This document shows, piece after piece, positions 15,658 to 24,252 of a DNA stretch of 64,000 nt. The stretch is taken from the NCBI GenBank assembly GCA_030018265.1, contig JASEFX010000007.1, positions 1-64,000 on the forward strand, written 5' to 3'. The DNA comes from Candidatus Saccharicenans sp. (GTDB lineage: Bacteria; Acidobacteriota; Aminicenantia; Aminicenantales; Saccharicenantaceae). How positions within the stretch are numbered: position 1 is the stretch's first letter; every line of letters starts with the position of its first letter. Position numbers and translations under genes: made by a program. The notes beneath the pieces were generated by a model. The model did not search any database. It saw only the letters and a program-made list of their open reading frames with translations, and had not been told where the DNA came from.

Positions 15658-16446
15658 ATGACCCGCTGCAGACGGCTAAGGTTTTTCTCCATAGTCTTTT
15701 TAATATTAGCCTCCGCTGCTCTGGCAGGTTTCTCTCAGGCCAGAGGCCCGAGAGTGGAATTCAGGGAGGAGAGCTGGAATTTTGGCCGGATAAAGCAAGG
15801 GGAAATCGTCACTCATGAATTTGTGTTCAAAAATACTGGGTCAGATGTGCTGGTGGTGAAGAATGTGACCACCTCCTGTGGCTGCACCGCTGCCCTGGTT
15901 TCTGAAAGGGAAATTCCACCGGGGAAAGAGGGAAAGCTCAGCGTCAGCTTCGATTCGAGAGGCTATGCCGGCAGGGTGATCAAGTATGTTTATTTTGAAA
16001 GCAACGACCCGCGTCACCCGCGGAAGGAGCTAAAAATTGAGGTGGAGGTGGAAACCGGGCCGGCTCCGAGGATTGAGATTGAGCCCTATAACCTCGACCT
16101 CGGGCTGGTGCTTGAAGGAGAACCGGCTGAAGCTGAGATCAAGGTCAGAAACAGCGGCCAGCTCGAACTGACCATTGACATCGATTATCCCGGTGTGAAC
16201 TTTATGGTTGGAGGGAAGTCGATTCGTTTCCCTTACAGGATACCGGCTGGCAGGGAGATAGTGCTGAAAATTACGCTGCCGGCGGTTAAAGACAAAAGGG
16301 GAGCGCAGAGAGATTATCTGATGGTGAAGTCTAACGATTCGGCGCGGCCGGCCATATCGATCTTCATAAGCAGGTATGTAATCAGCCGTGAAGAATTGAA
16401 GAGTCTGTTTGAAAAATACGGGAAAGTTCTGGGAATCAAGCATTGA
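15658..16446 (+). CDS. Secreted DUF1573-domain protein
   Basis: A 262-residue exported protein of unknown function. The start at 15658 is chosen because AAGGAGG (15646-15652) precedes it and a good signal peptide follows (MTRCRRLRFFSIVFLILASA, cleaved near SQARG). The mature part has two immunoglobulin-like DUF1573 repeats: the first (about 30-130) with the family TTSCGCT motif and SFDSRGYAGRV, the second (about 140-245) beginning PRIEIEPYNLDLG. DUF1573 proteins are common in Bacteroidota and Acidobacteriota and are thought to be extracytoplasmic structural or adhesion modules; no catalytic residues are evident. Confidence 0.87.
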   Translation: MTRCRRLRFFSIVFLILASAALAGFSQARGPRVEFREESWNFGRIKQGEIVTHEFVFKNTGSDVLVVKNVTTSCGCTAALVSEREIPPGKEGKLSVSFDSRGYAGRVIKYVYFESNDPRHPRKELKIEVEVETGPAPRIEIEPYNLDLGLVLEGEPAEAEIKVRNSGQLELTIDIDYPGVNFMVGGKSIRFPYRIPAGREIVLKITLPAVKDKRGAQRDYLMVKSNDSARPAISIFISRYVISREELKSLFEKYGKVLGIKH

Positions 16447-16520
16447 GCTGAGTTCTGTCGAGCGAGGGATGGCTGATTCAGGCACTGGCCCGATGCAGGA
16501 AAAAGAATAAAGCTTGTGCC

Positions 16521-16757
16521 ATGATGATGTCAAAAAGAATTCTTGTGGTTAGAGTGCAACCAGGGTCATCAAAGAGGGAATTGGTTAAAATTTCCGATAA
16601 CGAATACAGAGCGCGCTTGAATTCTCCTCCGGAAAAAGGACGAGCGAACCAGGAGCTCCTGGAACTTCTTTCTGATTACCTTAAAATTCCTGTTTCCAGA
16701 TTAAAAATTGTGAAGGGAAAGGCATCCCGTGAGAAGTGGGTGGAAATAGAGCCGTGA
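16521..16757 (+). CDS. DUF167 / YggU-family protein
   Basis: A 78-residue protein of the DUF167 family, small alpha/beta proteins of unknown role. Family signature is visible: RVQPGSSKREL, then SPPEKGRANQELLELLSDYLKIP and the terminal IVKGKASREKWVEI. Three tandem in-frame ATG codons start the gene (16521, 16524, 16527), with no strong ribosome site, so the exact start is uncertain by one or two residues. It follows the DUF1573 gene by 74 bp. Confidence 0.9.
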   Translation: MMMSKRILVVRVQPGSSKRELVKISDNEYRARLNSPPEKGRANQELLELLSDYLKIPVSRLKIVKGKASREKWVEIEP

Positions 16758-16857
16758 ACTCAGCCGGAACCATAGAGATCTCAATTTTCGAAACTTTACT
16801 TTCGTCCGAAAATCAATCTAAAAATCCAGGGAAAGAATCGGCGCCTGGAGGTTCAGC

Positions 16858-18168
16858 ATGAGTTACCGGAATCTGGTGAGTCTGGCTGGCCTGCTGACGC
16901 TGGCCGTTGTTGCCTGGTTATTCTCAAAGAAGAAAAAAGTGATTAACTGGAAAGTTATTTTATGGGGATTCGGGCTGCAGATTCTGCTGGCCTTTTTCGT
17001 TTTTCTGGTTCCAGCCGGGAGCAAATTCTTTCTTCTGATAAATGAAGTGGTGGTGCGGGTGCTCGACAGCGCCAGCGCCGGGATAAGATTTCTGTTCGGC
17101 CCGCTGGCTCTTCCGCCGGGCACAAAAGGCGAAGGTGGAGAAACTTCGTTCGGGTTTATTTTAGCCTTTCAGGGACTGCCCACAGTGGTCTTCTTTGCCG
17201 CTCTGGTCGGGGCTCTTTATTATTTGAAGGTAATGCCGTTTCTAATCCGGTTATTTGCCCGCATTTTTACCCGCCTGATGAAAGTCAGCGGAGCTGAATC
17301 TCTCTGTGTGTCCAGCAATGTTTTTGTCGGCATTGAATCGGCACTGGTGGTCAGACCTTATCTCACCCGGATGACGATTTCCGAGCTGGGGACCATTTTG
17401 ACCGCGGGCATGGCCACCATCGCTTCCTCCGTCCTTTCGGTCTATGTGATGGTCCTGAAAAACGAGCTGCCGACGATTGCCGGTCATCTGGTGACGGCTT
17501 CTCTGCTTTCCGCCCCGGCGGCCCTGCTGACTTCCAAGCTGATCTTTCCGGAGACGGAAAAACCGGAAACTCTCGGGCTTAACGTTGAACCGTATTATGA
17601 AAGAGAGGATAACCTGATTATGGCTATCATCAACGGAGCCCAATCCGGCCTGAAACTGCTTGCTGGAATAGTGACGCTTCTGCTGGCTTTCCTCGGATTG
17701 CTGGCTCTGCTGGACCTGATTCTCGGCTGGTTCGGCGGGCAGCTGAATAATCTTTTCGGATGGCACTTCAACTGGCAGGTGGCAGGGATTTTAAGTTATG
17801 TTTTCTATCCGTTCAGCCTTCTTATGGGGGTTGCTCCGCAGGATGCCATGACCGTGGCGAGACTCCTAGCCGAGAGGGTGGTAGTCACGGAACTGGTGAG
17901 CTATCAGCATCTGGCTGAATTTCTGAGAAGTGGAGCTTTCCAGGAAGTTCGCTCGGCCATCATTGCTTCTTATGCCCTCTGCGGGTTCGCGCATGTGGCT
18001 TCGCTGGCCATCTTTGTTGGCGGGATAGGAGCACTGGCTCCGGAGCGGCTGAAAGACCTGTCGCGACTGGGTTTCCGGGCGTTGCTGGCCGCCACGCTCG
18101 CCTGCATGATAACCGGCGCAGTGGCCGGAGTTTTTTATTCTGGCACTTCGCTCCTTTTAGGTCGATAG
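16858..18168 (+). CDS. NupC/CNT-family concentrative nucleoside transporter
   Basis: Inner-membrane nucleoside importer of 436 aa with about ten hydrophobic segments. CNT hallmarks are FGFILAFQGLPTVVFFAAL, the conserved GIESALVVRPYLTRM loop, ELGTILTAGMATIASSVLSV (nucleoside contact) and SYALCGFAHVASLAIFVGG near the C-terminus. Many CNT members couple to sodium and this would match other sodium-linked genes in the window, although H+ coupling cannot be excluded. GGAGG lies 6 bp before the ATG. It appears monocistronic, with 283 bp before the next gene. Confidence 0.92.
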   Translation: MSYRNLVSLAGLLTLAVVAWLFSKKKKVINWKVILWGFGLQILLAFFVFLVPAGSKFFLLINEVVVRVLDSASAGIRFLFGPLALPPGTKGEGGETSFGFILAFQGLPTVVFFAALVGALYYLKVMPFLIRLFARIFTRLMKVSGAESLCVSSNVFVGIESALVVRPYLTRMTISELGTILTAGMATIASSVLSVYVMVLKNELPTIAGHLVTASLLSAPAALLTSKLIFPETEKPETLGLNVEPYYEREDNLIMAIINGAQSGLKLLAGIVTLLLAFLGLLALLDLILGWFGGQLNNLFGWHFNWQVAGILSYVFYPFSLLMGVAPQDAMTVARLLAERVVVTELVSYQHLAEFLRSGAFQEVRSAIIASYALCGFAHVASLAIFVGGIGALAPERLKDLSRLGFRALLAATLACMITGAVAGVFYSGTSLLLGR

Positions 18169-18415
18169 GCAGTCCAGCCGGCCGGGCTTAATCATGTTTT
18201 GAAATTTCTTTATACAACGGTGTTTAATCAAACCGATTCAGTTAATGCCTGCATGTCAGATAAACTTCGACTTACCAGCGGTTTTAACCTCTAATGACTG
18301 CCTCAGATGGCATTCTCTGATTTGCCCTCAATCTGTCCGCGGAGATCTGTGAGAAAAAATTTTTTGCCAATCGTCTTCCAGGATGAAAATAAATTTTCTT
18401 AAACCGGTCTGGCTG

Positions 18416-18424
18416 TGGTAGAAT
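18416..18424 (+). promoter_or_regulatory. Possible extended -10 promoter of the universal stress gene
   Basis: TGG-TAGAAT (-10 hexamer 18419-18424, TG at 18416-18417) lies 28 bp before the usp start codon. The -35 region (TTCTTA near 18396) is poor, as often in extended -10 promoters. The rest of the 283-bp gap after the nucleoside carrier shows no gene or clear terminator. Confidence 0.35.
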
Positions 18425-18451
18425 CGTGAAAAAGCAAGAAGGAGAACGAAA

Positions 18452-19327
18452 ATGACCGGGAAAATCAAATCGATTCTCTGGGCAACCGACTTTTCGAAGG
18501 AGTCGGTGGCCGCTCTGGATTATGCCGGGTATATGGCGCAGCATCTGGGAGCAGATATTATGGCTTTGCATGTAATTCCTGATTTTGCTCCCGCGCTTTA
18601 CGAGAGCCGCGGAGTGGTCGTGGCCGAGCTAATAAAGAAACAGGAAAAGAGCCGGGAGCTGGCTCTGAAAAAGCTGGAGAAGATTTCCGGCCAGAAAGGG
18701 ATTAAATTTTCCCGCGTGATTGTGGAAAATGGTTCGGCCGGGAGCAAAATACCAGAAGTGGCTGAAAAGGAAAAGTGTCAGCTGGTGGTCCTCGGCCGGA
18801 CAGGCCTGTCAGCTCTGGAGAAAATATTGCTCGGCAGTGTGGCCAGCAGGGTACTCAGGAAGGCCAAAGTTCCGGTTCTGGTGGTTCCGGGGAAGAAAAA
18901 GACGCCGGAAATAAAGAACATTCTGGTCCCGACCGATTTCTCCGACGCTGAGGAAAGAGAGAGGGACTATGCCTGGTGGCTGGCCTCCACCCTTAAAGCC
19001 AACCTGACTCTGATTTACATTCTGGAGCTTTATGATTTCAAGTTCTCTCCGGAAGAAGTAAAGAAGATGATGGACGAAGCTCTCGAAAGGCTCAAAAAAA
19101 GAAAAAGAAGAAAAACCGATTTTGAGGTGAAGGAAGTGGTCGTCCGGGATCTTAATGCTGCCGCCGGAATTGTCACTTACGCGGCCAGACATAAGATGGA
19201 CCTTATTCTGATGAGCACCTGCGTTTCTCCGCTCGAAAGATTCTTCCTGGGGAGCACCACCGAAAAGGTTGTTTCTTATTCGACGGTTCCGGTCCTGGCT
19301 CTCCCCGCGGTTTATTGCAAAAAGTGA
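18452..19327 (+). CDS. Tandem universal stress protein (two UspA domains)
   Basis: Cytoplasmic protein of 291 aa with two UspA domains. Domain 1 (about 1-148) keeps the ATP-binding motif GxxG-x9-GS (GRTGLSALEKILLGS, residues about 128-142). Domain 2 (about 149-288) has the start NILVPTDFSDAEERE but reads MSTCVSPLERFFLGSTT, so the first two glycines of the motif are lost; it probably does not bind ATP the same way. AAGGAG precedes the ATG. Its 3' end overlaps the dprA start region. Confidence 0.92.
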   Translation: MTGKIKSILWATDFSKESVAALDYAGYMAQHLGADIMALHVIPDFAPALYESRGVVVAELIKKQEKSRELALKKLEKISGQKGIKFSRVIVENGSAGSKIPEVAEKEKCQLVVLGRTGLSALEKILLGSVASRVLRKAKVPVLVVPGKKKTPEIKNILVPTDFSDAEERERDYAWWLASTLKANLTLIYILELYDFKFSPEEVKKMMDEALERLKKRKRRKTDFEVKEVVVRDLNAAAGIVTYAARHKMDLILMSTCVSPLERFFLGSTTEKVVSYSTVPVLALPAVYCKK

Positions 19328-20430
19328 ACAAAGACAACAGGAAGCTGAGCTGGCTTCTCCTGAACTATCTGGTGACCGACGGGTTGCTTTCAGCCCGGAG
19401 GGCCATTGCCATCCAGAGAAGCGTTCCGCAGTTATTTCCGACGGGAGAATCGGTTATAGATCCTTTTCAGTTGCGACCGGCAGCCAGGCAGAAGCTCCTT
19501 TCTGGAGAATTGCGGGCGAGGGCTGAAACAGAACTTGAGAAGTTAGAGCGGCTGGGGTATACTCTTATAACCTTTGACGACCCCCTCTACCCGCGGCTTC
19601 TGCGGGAAATCGTCGAACCGCCACCAGTTCTCTATTGTCGGGGGCAGGCAGAAATTCTCGACTGGGCGGCGGTGGCCGTGGTGGGTTCAAGGAGACCCAG
19701 CGGATATGGCCGGATGATCGCTCTGAAGCTCTCGGAGGAACTGGCAGGCTGCGGACTGGTGGTGGTGAGCGGCCTGGCTCGGGGTGTTGACACCTTAGCT
19801 CATCGAGGAGCTATGAGAAGCGGGCGGACAGTGGCGGTGCTGGGTTCGGGCCTGGAAAATATATACCCGAGGGAAAACAGGATGCTGGCTGAAAAGATTG
19901 CCGAAAGCGGTGCGGTCGTGAGCGAGTTTCCTCTGGATTCTGGACCGCTCGGGTTTCATTTCCCTCTGCGGAACCGGATTATCAGCGGGCTCAGCCTGGC
20001 CTGCCTGGTGGTCGAGGCCGGGCTGAAATCTGGAGCTCTGATCACCGCCAGACTGGCTGCGGACCAGGGACGCGAGGTTCTGGCGATTCCGGGTCCGGTG
20101 GATTCGGAGCTGAGTCGCGGAACGAACTTTCTCATCAAGCATGGCGCCCGGCTGGCGGAATCGGCCGAAGATGTGCTGCTGGAATTGCCCTCTCCCTGGA
20201 GGGAGGCAGCGCTCAGCCGGCTGGCCGACAGGAAGGCGACTTTTCCTGAACTTCAGGTGCGGGAAAAACAGGTTTTACAGGCTTTGCCGGAAGCCACCCT
20301 TATTCACATTGACGAATTATCTGATAAAATTCAAATACCGGTGGCCGAGCTACTGACAGTATTGCTGGCCCTTGAAATGAAGGACCTGGTGGTTCAGGAA
20401 CCAGGGAAATTTTTTCGCAGGAGAATATGA
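19324..20430 (+). CDS. dprA: DNA-processing protein DprA
   Basis: Single-stranded-DNA-binding RecA loader used in natural transformation. The Rossmann-like core has VVGSRRPSGYGR, SGLARGVDTLAHRGAM and PLRNRIISGLSLACLVVEAGLKSG (split here by function: nucleotide-like binding loop, dimer region), and the C-terminal ~65 residues form a winged helix. I prefer the GTG at 19324, which overlaps the usp stop as GTGA; an alternative TTG at 19315 would add three residues. Neither has a ribosome site, so coupling to usp is likely. topA starts right after its stop. Confidence 0.94.
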   Translation: MNKDNRKLSWLLLNYLVTDGLLSARRAIAIQRSVPQLFPTGESVIDPFQLRPAARQKLLSGELRARAETELEKLERLGYTLITFDDPLYPRLLREIVEPPPVLYCRGQAEILDWAAVAVVGSRRPSGYGRMIALKLSEELAGCGLVVVSGLARGVDTLAHRGAMRSGRTVAVLGSGLENIYPRENRMLAEKIAESGAVVSEFPLDSGPLGFHFPLRNRIISGLSLACLVVEAGLKSGALITARLAADQGREVLAIPGPVDSELSRGTNFLIKHGARLAESAEDVLLELPSPWREAALSRLADRKATFPELQVREKQVLQALPEATLIHIDELSDKIQIPVAELLTVLLALEMKDLVVQEPGKFFRRRI

Positions 20431-22794
20431 GTGGGTAAATCGCTGGTAATCGTAGAATCTCCAGCTAAAGCTAAAACGGTAAACCGCTATCTCGGCCCGG
20501 GCTATCTGGTTAAAGCCTCGATGGGACACGTCTGCGACCTGCCTAAATCCAGGCTCGGAGTTGACCTGAAGAATGATTTCAAGCCTACCTATCAGATCAT
20601 ACCTGAGAAGAAGCGCCTGGTGGCGGAATTGAGAAAACTCGCCCGGGAAGCGGAAAAGGTGATTTTAGCCGCTGACCCTGATCGCGAAGGAGAAGCCATC
20701 TCCTGGCACTTGCAGCAGCTGCTGTCTTCCGAAAACGAGAAAATCTACCGCGCGGTCTTCTATGAGATTACCGAAGAAGCCATCAAGGAAGCTTTCAAGA
20801 AACTCGGGCCGCTCGACCAGAACAAGATCAATGCCCAGCAGACGAGAAGGATTCTCGACCGGCTCGTTGGCTATCTGATCAGTCCTCTGCTCTGGAAAAA
20901 AATCGGCCGCGGATTGAGCGCCGGTCGGGTTCAGTCGGTCGCCCTGCGGCTGATCTGCGAACGCGAAAAAGAAATTAAAGAGTTCAATCCCGAGGAATAC
21001 TGGACGATTGCCGCTATCCTGAGGGCTGAAAATCCGCCGGAATTTCGGGCTCAACTTTCGCAGATAGACGGCAAAAAAGCCCGCATAAAAGATGAAAAGT
21101 CAGCCCGGGAAATTCTGGAAGTCTGCCGTCAGGAACCTTTTGTTTTGGAAAAGATTCAGGTTAAGGGCAGAAAGAAAAATCCTCCGGCTCCTTACATCAC
21201 CTCAACCCTGCAGCAGGATGCCTACCGGCTGCTTAAATTTCCTGTGAAAAAGACGATGATGGTCGCCCAGAGACTTTATGAGGGGCTGGAAATCGGCGAA
21301 CTCGGTCCGGTCGGTTTGATTACCTACATGCGCACGGATTCAGTCAGGATTTCAGAAGCCGCCAGGCAGGCCGCTAAGAAATACATAGCCGAAAATTTCG
21401 GACCGGAATATGTTCCTGAGAAACCGGTGCCTCATAAGTCGAGGAAAACAGCTCAGGAAGCGCATGAAGCCATCAGGCCAACCCATATGGAACTGACGCC
21501 GGAGAAAATCAAACCCTACGTTAAAAAAGAAGAGTATGACCTCTACCGTCTTATCTGGAATAGATTTTTAGCATCGCAGATGAGTCCGGCCGAGGTGGAA
21601 GAAACTCAGTTTGAAATCCGCTGCTCCAGGTATGTTTTTGTGGCAAAGGGTGAGGTTATTAAATTCAAAGGTTACCTGGCTCTTTCTGAGAGAGAAAAAC
21701 TTCAGTTTGAAGCGCCCCGGAACGGGGAAAGCAAAGCCGGGGATGAAGAAGAAAAAGACCAGGGACTGCTGCCCCCGGCCAGAGAGGGTGAAATCCTCTC
21801 CCTGGTGGACCTGGAAAGCAAACAGAATTTTACCCAGCCTCCCCCGCGTTACACCGAAGCCACGCTGGTTAAGGAGCTCGAAGCCAGGGGCATAGGCAGG
21901 CCAAGCACTTACGCACCGATAATCGCCACCCTGCAGGACCGGACTTATGTTATCAAGGAAGAAGGGCGGTTCCGGCCGACAGAGCTCGGGATGTTTGTGA
22001 CCGATTTTCTGGTTAAATATTTCACCGAGCTTTTTGATTATAAATTTACGGCAAAGATGGAAGAAACCCTCGACCGCATCTGTGATGGTGAGGCTGACTG
22101 GCTGGAAAGCCTGAGACAGTATTATCATCTCCTCCAGGAATATCTGAAGAAGGGTCATGAGACTGAATCCGTAAGGAGGAACGGCATCCCGGTGGAAGAC
22201 CGGTGCCCGCGCTGCGGGAAAAACCTGGTTATAAGAGAGGGTCGTTACGGAAGGTTCAAGGCGTGTTCCGGTTATCCTGAATGCAAGTATAAGGAACCGC
22301 TGGTGAAGAAGACGCAGAGCCATCTTCCCGAGAAAAAATGTCCGAAGTGCGGTTCTCCTCTTGCGCGGCGGCGCGGCCCGTATGGCTTTTTTAACGCCTG
22401 CTCAGCCTACCCGAAATGCGATTATATTGAGAAAAAAGAGGTGGTGGATACAGGCCAGCTCTGCCCGCTCGGCTGCGGCGGAACAATCCTCATAAGAAAA
22501 TCGAAGAGAGGCAAGCCATTTTACGGCTGCAGCCATTTTCCCCGTTGCAGGTTTTTGAGCTGGGATGAGGTTGTGGCCCGGAGCTGTCCGAAGTGCGGGG
22601 CGAATTTTCTGCTGAAGAAGACCCCGGCCAGGAAAAAACCATACCTGTACTGCAAGAGCTGCGATTATGTAAATTATGATGAGGTCGCGCTGGAACAGAA
22701 CCAGACAGAAGCGACCGCCGCGGCCACCTCGCCCGAAGGTCAGGTTAGCTCAAATCCGGCCGGTGAGGCTCGCTCCGATGAAAAAAGAGATTGA
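20431..22794 (+). CDS. topA: DNA topoisomerase I with four C-terminal zinc ribbons
   Basis: Type IA topoisomerase that relaxes negative supercoils (787 aa). The Toprim domain (E9 in VIVESPAKAKTV; D82, D84, E86 in ADPDREGEA) is followed by the core with GLSAGRVQSVALRL and the active-site Y299 in GLITYMRTDSVR. Beyond residue 585 lie four zinc-ribbon modules, each CPxCG-like (CPRCGKNL, CPKCGSPL, CPLGCGGT, CPKCGANF), and a low-complexity tail. It begins with GTG directly after the dprA stop and overlaps xerC by 17 bp; dprA-topA-xerC is a widespread order. Confidence 0.97.
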   Translation: MGKSLVIVESPAKAKTVNRYLGPGYLVKASMGHVCDLPKSRLGVDLKNDFKPTYQIIPEKKRLVAELRKLAREAEKVILAADPDREGEAISWHLQQLLSSENEKIYRAVFYEITEEAIKEAFKKLGPLDQNKINAQQTRRILDRLVGYLISPLLWKKIGRGLSAGRVQSVALRLICEREKEIKEFNPEEYWTIAAILRAENPPEFRAQLSQIDGKKARIKDEKSAREILEVCRQEPFVLEKIQVKGRKKNPPAPYITSTLQQDAYRLLKFPVKKTMMVAQRLYEGLEIGELGPVGLITYMRTDSVRISEAARQAAKKYIAENFGPEYVPEKPVPHKSRKTAQEAHEAIRPTHMELTPEKIKPYVKKEEYDLYRLIWNRFLASQMSPAEVEETQFEIRCSRYVFVAKGEVIKFKGYLALSEREKLQFEAPRNGESKAGDEEEKDQGLLPPAREGEILSLVDLESKQNFTQPPPRYTEATLVKELEARGIGRPSTYAPIIATLQDRTYVIKEEGRFRPTELGMFVTDFLVKYFTELFDYKFTAKMEETLDRICDGEADWLESLRQYYHLLQEYLKKGHETESVRRNGIPVEDRCPRCGKNLVIREGRYGRFKACSGYPECKYKEPLVKKTQSHLPEKKCPKCGSPLARRRGPYGFFNACSAYPKCDYIEKKEVVDTGQLCPLGCGGTILIRKSKRGKPFYGCSHFPRCRFLSWDEVVARSCPKCGANFLLKKTPARKKPYLYCKSCDYVNYDEVALEQNQTEATAAATSPEGQVSSNPAGEARSDEKRD

Positions 22795-23665
22795 ACAATT
22801 TCTGGACTATCTTAAATTTGAAAAGAACGCTTCACCTCATACTATCTCCAGTTACCGGCGAGATCTCAGCCAGCTGGCTGAATATTTGAAGGGAAAAGGC
22901 TGCGGCTGGAGAAATGTGGAAACCCTGACCCTGCGCGGGTTTCTGGCGGAGCTGCATGAACGGCGGCTTAAGAAAAGTTCGATCATCCGGAAACTGGCGG
23001 CCATGCGTTCTTTCTTTGAGTATGCGCTGCGCAGAAAATGGCGGGAAGATAATCCGGCCAGCGCGCTGTCCACGCCGCGTAAGGAACAGCAAATTCCAGG
23101 CTTTCTGACCGAGGAAGAAACCGCCAGGCTGCTCGAATGGTCGGTCGACCGTGAAGATCCGCTCGAGGTCCGGGACAGAGCAATTCTGGAATTGCTTTAC
23201 GCATCCGGTCTGAGAGTCTCAGAGTTAACCGGACTCGACCTGGAAGACCTTCATCTCAGGGAAAGGCTGGTCAGGGTAAAAGGTAAAGGGAAAAAAGAAA
23301 GAGTCGTGCCTTTTGGCCGGGAAGCGGAAAGGTGGTTGAAAGAATATCTGAGCCGGCGTTCGGTGCTCGGGAAAAAAGCGCCGGCGAGTCCGGCGCTTTT
23401 TCTCAACAATCGAGGGCAGAGATTGACTCCGCGTTCTGTCCAGCGTCTGGTGCAGAAACGGTTGAAACAGATTGCCGTTTTCCGGCGCATAAGTCCTCAT
23501 TCTCTGCGGCATTCTTTTGCTTCTCATCTTTTAAGCCGGGGAGCTGACCTCAGAGCCATCCAGGAACTTCTCGGTCACAGGAGTTTAGCCACCACCCAGA
23601 AATACACTCACCTTGACCTTAATCGTCTTCTGGAAGTCTACCGGAAATCCCACCCCCGTTCCTGA
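22778..23665 (+). CDS. xerC: Tyrosine recombinase XerC/XerD family
   Basis: Site-specific recombinase for chromosome-dimer resolution. The start at 22778 gives MKKEIEQFLDYLKFEKNAS, a normal Xer N-terminus, and 295 aa; a longer frame from 22676 would lie inside topA and is rejected. The SAM-like DNA-binding domain (1-100) is followed by the catalytic domain with R146 (ASGLRVSEL), a lysine in VKGKGKKERVVP, H241 and R244 (HSLRHSF), H267 (LGHRSL) and nucleophile Y276 (TQKYTHL). Location after topA indicates a housekeeping Xer, not a phage integrase. Whether it is XerC or XerD cannot be settled here. Confidence 0.93.
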   Translation: MKKEIEQFLDYLKFEKNASPHTISSYRRDLSQLAEYLKGKGCGWRNVETLTLRGFLAELHERRLKKSSIIRKLAAMRSFFEYALRRKWREDNPASALSTPRKEQQIPGFLTEEETARLLEWSVDREDPLEVRDRAILELLYASGLRVSELTGLDLEDLHLRERLVRVKGKGKKERVVPFGREAERWLKEYLSRRSVLGKKAPASPALFLNNRGQRLTPRSVQRLVQKRLKQIAVFRRISPHSLRHSFASHLLSRGADLRAIQELLGHRSLATTQKYTHLDLNRLLEVYRKSHPRS

Positions 23666-23680
23666 AAAAATTCCTGGATA

Positions 23681-23728
23681 GTAAAAAAAAAGAAAGGGCA
23701 GGAAAGCTACCGGACTCTTTCCTGCCCT
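23681..23728 (-). terminator. Intrinsic terminator of the ComEA-like gene
   Basis: Perfect 12-bp stem AGGGCAGGAAAG (23695-23706) / CTTTCCTGCCCT (23717-23728) with a 10-nt loop. Read on the minus strand it is followed by a T-rich run including nine consecutive T (complement of the A run at 23683-23691), so it terminates transcription coming from 24055. There is no T run on the plus-strand side. Confidence 0.88.
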
Positions 23729-23746
23729 GAGAATTTCCCGCCGGGA

Positions 23747-24055
23747 TTATTTAGCCTCGCCGACCGTGATCAGATCCTTGATCTGATTGAAGACTTTTTC
23801 CCCGATGCCCCGCACTTTCATTATGTCTTCAATCTTTTTGAACGGGCCGTTCTGCGTGCGGTAATCAACAATTCTCTGGGCTACCTTCGGGCCGATCCGC
23901 GGAAGCGTCTGAAGCTCGCTAACGGGGGCGGTGTTAATGTTGATTTTTTTGGTGGTTGAGGCTGACTGATTCTGGGCCAGAACCAGGCCGGCGGCCAGAG
24001 CCAGCATCAGAACAACAAGGCTGAAAGATGTGACCTTTCTAATAGCTCCGGTCAT
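23747..24055 (-). CDS. Exported ComEA-like helix-hairpin-helix protein
   Basis: A 102-residue protein with a signal peptide or anchor (about 8-30) and one ComEA-type helix-hairpin-helix unit pair: ININTAPVSELQTLPRIGPK then FKKIEDIMKVRGIGEKVFNQ. In transformable bacteria such small proteins bind incoming double-stranded DNA in the periplasm. A perfect AAGGAGG lies upstream of the ATG and a strong terminator follows. DprA and RadA in the window would fit a DNA-uptake pathway, but no ComEC or pilus gene is present, so uptake is only suggested. Confidence 0.88.
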   Translation of the reverse strand: MTGAIRKVTSFSLVVLMLALAAGLVLAQNQSASTTKKININTAPVSELQTLPRIGPKVAQRIVDYRTQNGPFKKIEDIMKVRGIGEKVFNQIKDLITVGEAK

Positions 24056-24160
24056 TTTATACCTCCTTTCATTCGAAGAAAATGCGAGAAACGGACCAGA
24101 TTGCCGGCAAATATAAATTATTTTTTATCAAGAAGATAGAAGATGAAGAGCTGAATGCAG

Positions 24161-24178
24161 TGTAAACGGTGGTTTACA
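24161..24178. promoter_or_regulatory. Inverted repeat, operator candidate upstream of the ComEA-like gene
   Basis: Perfect dyad TGTAAAC-GGTG-GTTTACA about 105 bp upstream of the ComEA-like start codon, in the 197-bp gap between rdgB and that gene. Size and symmetry fit a dimeric regulator site. It resembles, but does not match, cre or BirA boxes because of its 4-bp centre. No regulator can be assigned. Confidence 0.4.
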
Positions 24179-24252
24179 GTCAGCGGTATGAAGTAAATTA
24201 ATTTTGTCAGAAGGAGTACTTTCGTTTTTTCTTCAGGAGTTCTTTCCTGCTA

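Noticed and set aside
22778..23665. Tyrosine recombinase as a mobile-element integrase
   Set aside because: It overlaps topA in the conserved dprA-topA-xerC order; no attachment-site repeats, tRNA or phage genes nearby.
24161..24178. Dyad as a cre or BirA box
   Set aside because: The 4-bp centre is too long for cre and far too short for the BirA spacing.
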